5,620 nt of DNA from assembly GCA_903864395.1 (NCBI GenBank), contig CAIPFQ010000201.1, forward strand, positions 1 to 5,620, read 5' to 3'. Positions within the stretch are counted from its first letter, which is position 1. Each line of letters opens with the position of its first letter. This document shows positions 5,452 to 5,620 of the stretch, piece by piece. The notes beneath the pieces are model-generated. The model ran no database searches and had not been told where the DNA came from. It worked only from the letters and a program-made list of their open reading frames with translations. The translations under genes were made by a program, and so were the position numbers. The stretch is from an uncultured Chlamydiae bacterium (GTDB taxonomy: Bacteria; Chlamydiota; Chlamydiia; Chlamydiales; SM23-39).

Positions 5452-5620
5452 AAAAATATTTTTTGACAGGTCTTGCGTTACTGTTACCTTTAGCGCTGAC
5501 AGCGATGGTGATTCTTTTTCTCGTCAATTTTCTCACCGCTCCCTTTGTCCATCTTGTGGAAAACCATATTTTAGGGACAAGCACCCTCTCTTCAGAAATG
5601 ACTCTCTTTATCTCTCGAAT
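5448..5620 (+). CDS. DUF502 family membrane protein B (partial, runs off right edge)
   Basis: Only the first 57 codons are inside the window. The protein begins MKKYFLTGLALLLPLALTAM, and over the first 38 residues about 20 are identical to DUF502 protein A, including MKKxFLTGL, a proline at 14 and FLTxPF at 28-33. It therefore looks like a second, diverged copy of the same family, with the first membrane segment at about residues 5-28. The start is a TTG with AAGGAG 5 nt upstream; the TTGA overlap with the preceding stop indicates translational coupling. The remaining two-thirds, where the PTTPNP motif would be, lies beyond the window. Function is unknown. Confidence 0.8.
   Translation, partial: MKKYFLTGLALLLPLALTAMVILFLVNFLTAPFVHLVENHILGTSTLSSEMTLFISR

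Noticed and set aside
1..5620. CRISPR array, toxin-antitoxin, phage or defence system
   Set aside because: No regularly spaced repeats, nuclease or toxin-like small genes, or integrase are present; the coding content is housekeeping apart from two DUF502 proteins of unknown role.

Overview
This looks like a housekeeping stretch of a bacterial chromosome with moderate GC. An intergenic region of about 450 bp is followed by a compact run of six plus-strand genes. No gene is diagnostic of a phylum. The overall style (MreD-like protein, SuhB-type phosphatase, FolD, a short VacB/RNase R and two DUF502 membrane proteins in a row, with frequent TTG starts and weak Shine-Dalgarno signals) made me think of an environmental Chlamydiae-type or other host-associated Gram-negative bacterium. 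That guess is weakly supported and should be tested by searching the RNase R and FolD proteins.

Layout: positions 1-453 hold no convincing complete gene. They contain a possible AT-rich terminator (34-80) from whatever lies upstream. Next comes a compact, non-coding, MITE-like element (about 159-336) with perfect 18-bp terminal inverted repeats, candidate 8-bp target-site duplications, internal nested palindromes and an outward-facing TTGACA in each end. It is followed by a 15-bp tandem duplication (346-375) and a candidate promoter next to the first gene. From 454 the genes are packed with overlaps or short gaps: mreD-like (454-978), suhB-family inositol monophosphatase (948-1745, TTG start), folD (1742-2599), rnr (2628-4769), DUF502 protein A (4825-5451) and DUF502 protein B (from 5448, running off the right edge).

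The packing (31-nt overlap, 4-nt ATGA overlap, 28-nt gap, 55-nt gap, 4-nt TTGA overlap) suggests one transcription unit with translational coupling. The products cover cell-shape or envelope assembly (MreD-like, perhaps the DUF502 pair), sugar-phosphate dephosphorylation (SuhB family), one-carbon folate metabolism (FolD) and RNA decay (RNase R). They do not form one pathway, and I see no defence, secretion or biosynthetic system. The most unusual parts are the MITE-like element, which may interrupt a very short reading frame, the tandem DUF502 pair, and an mreD-like gene without mreC directly upstream.
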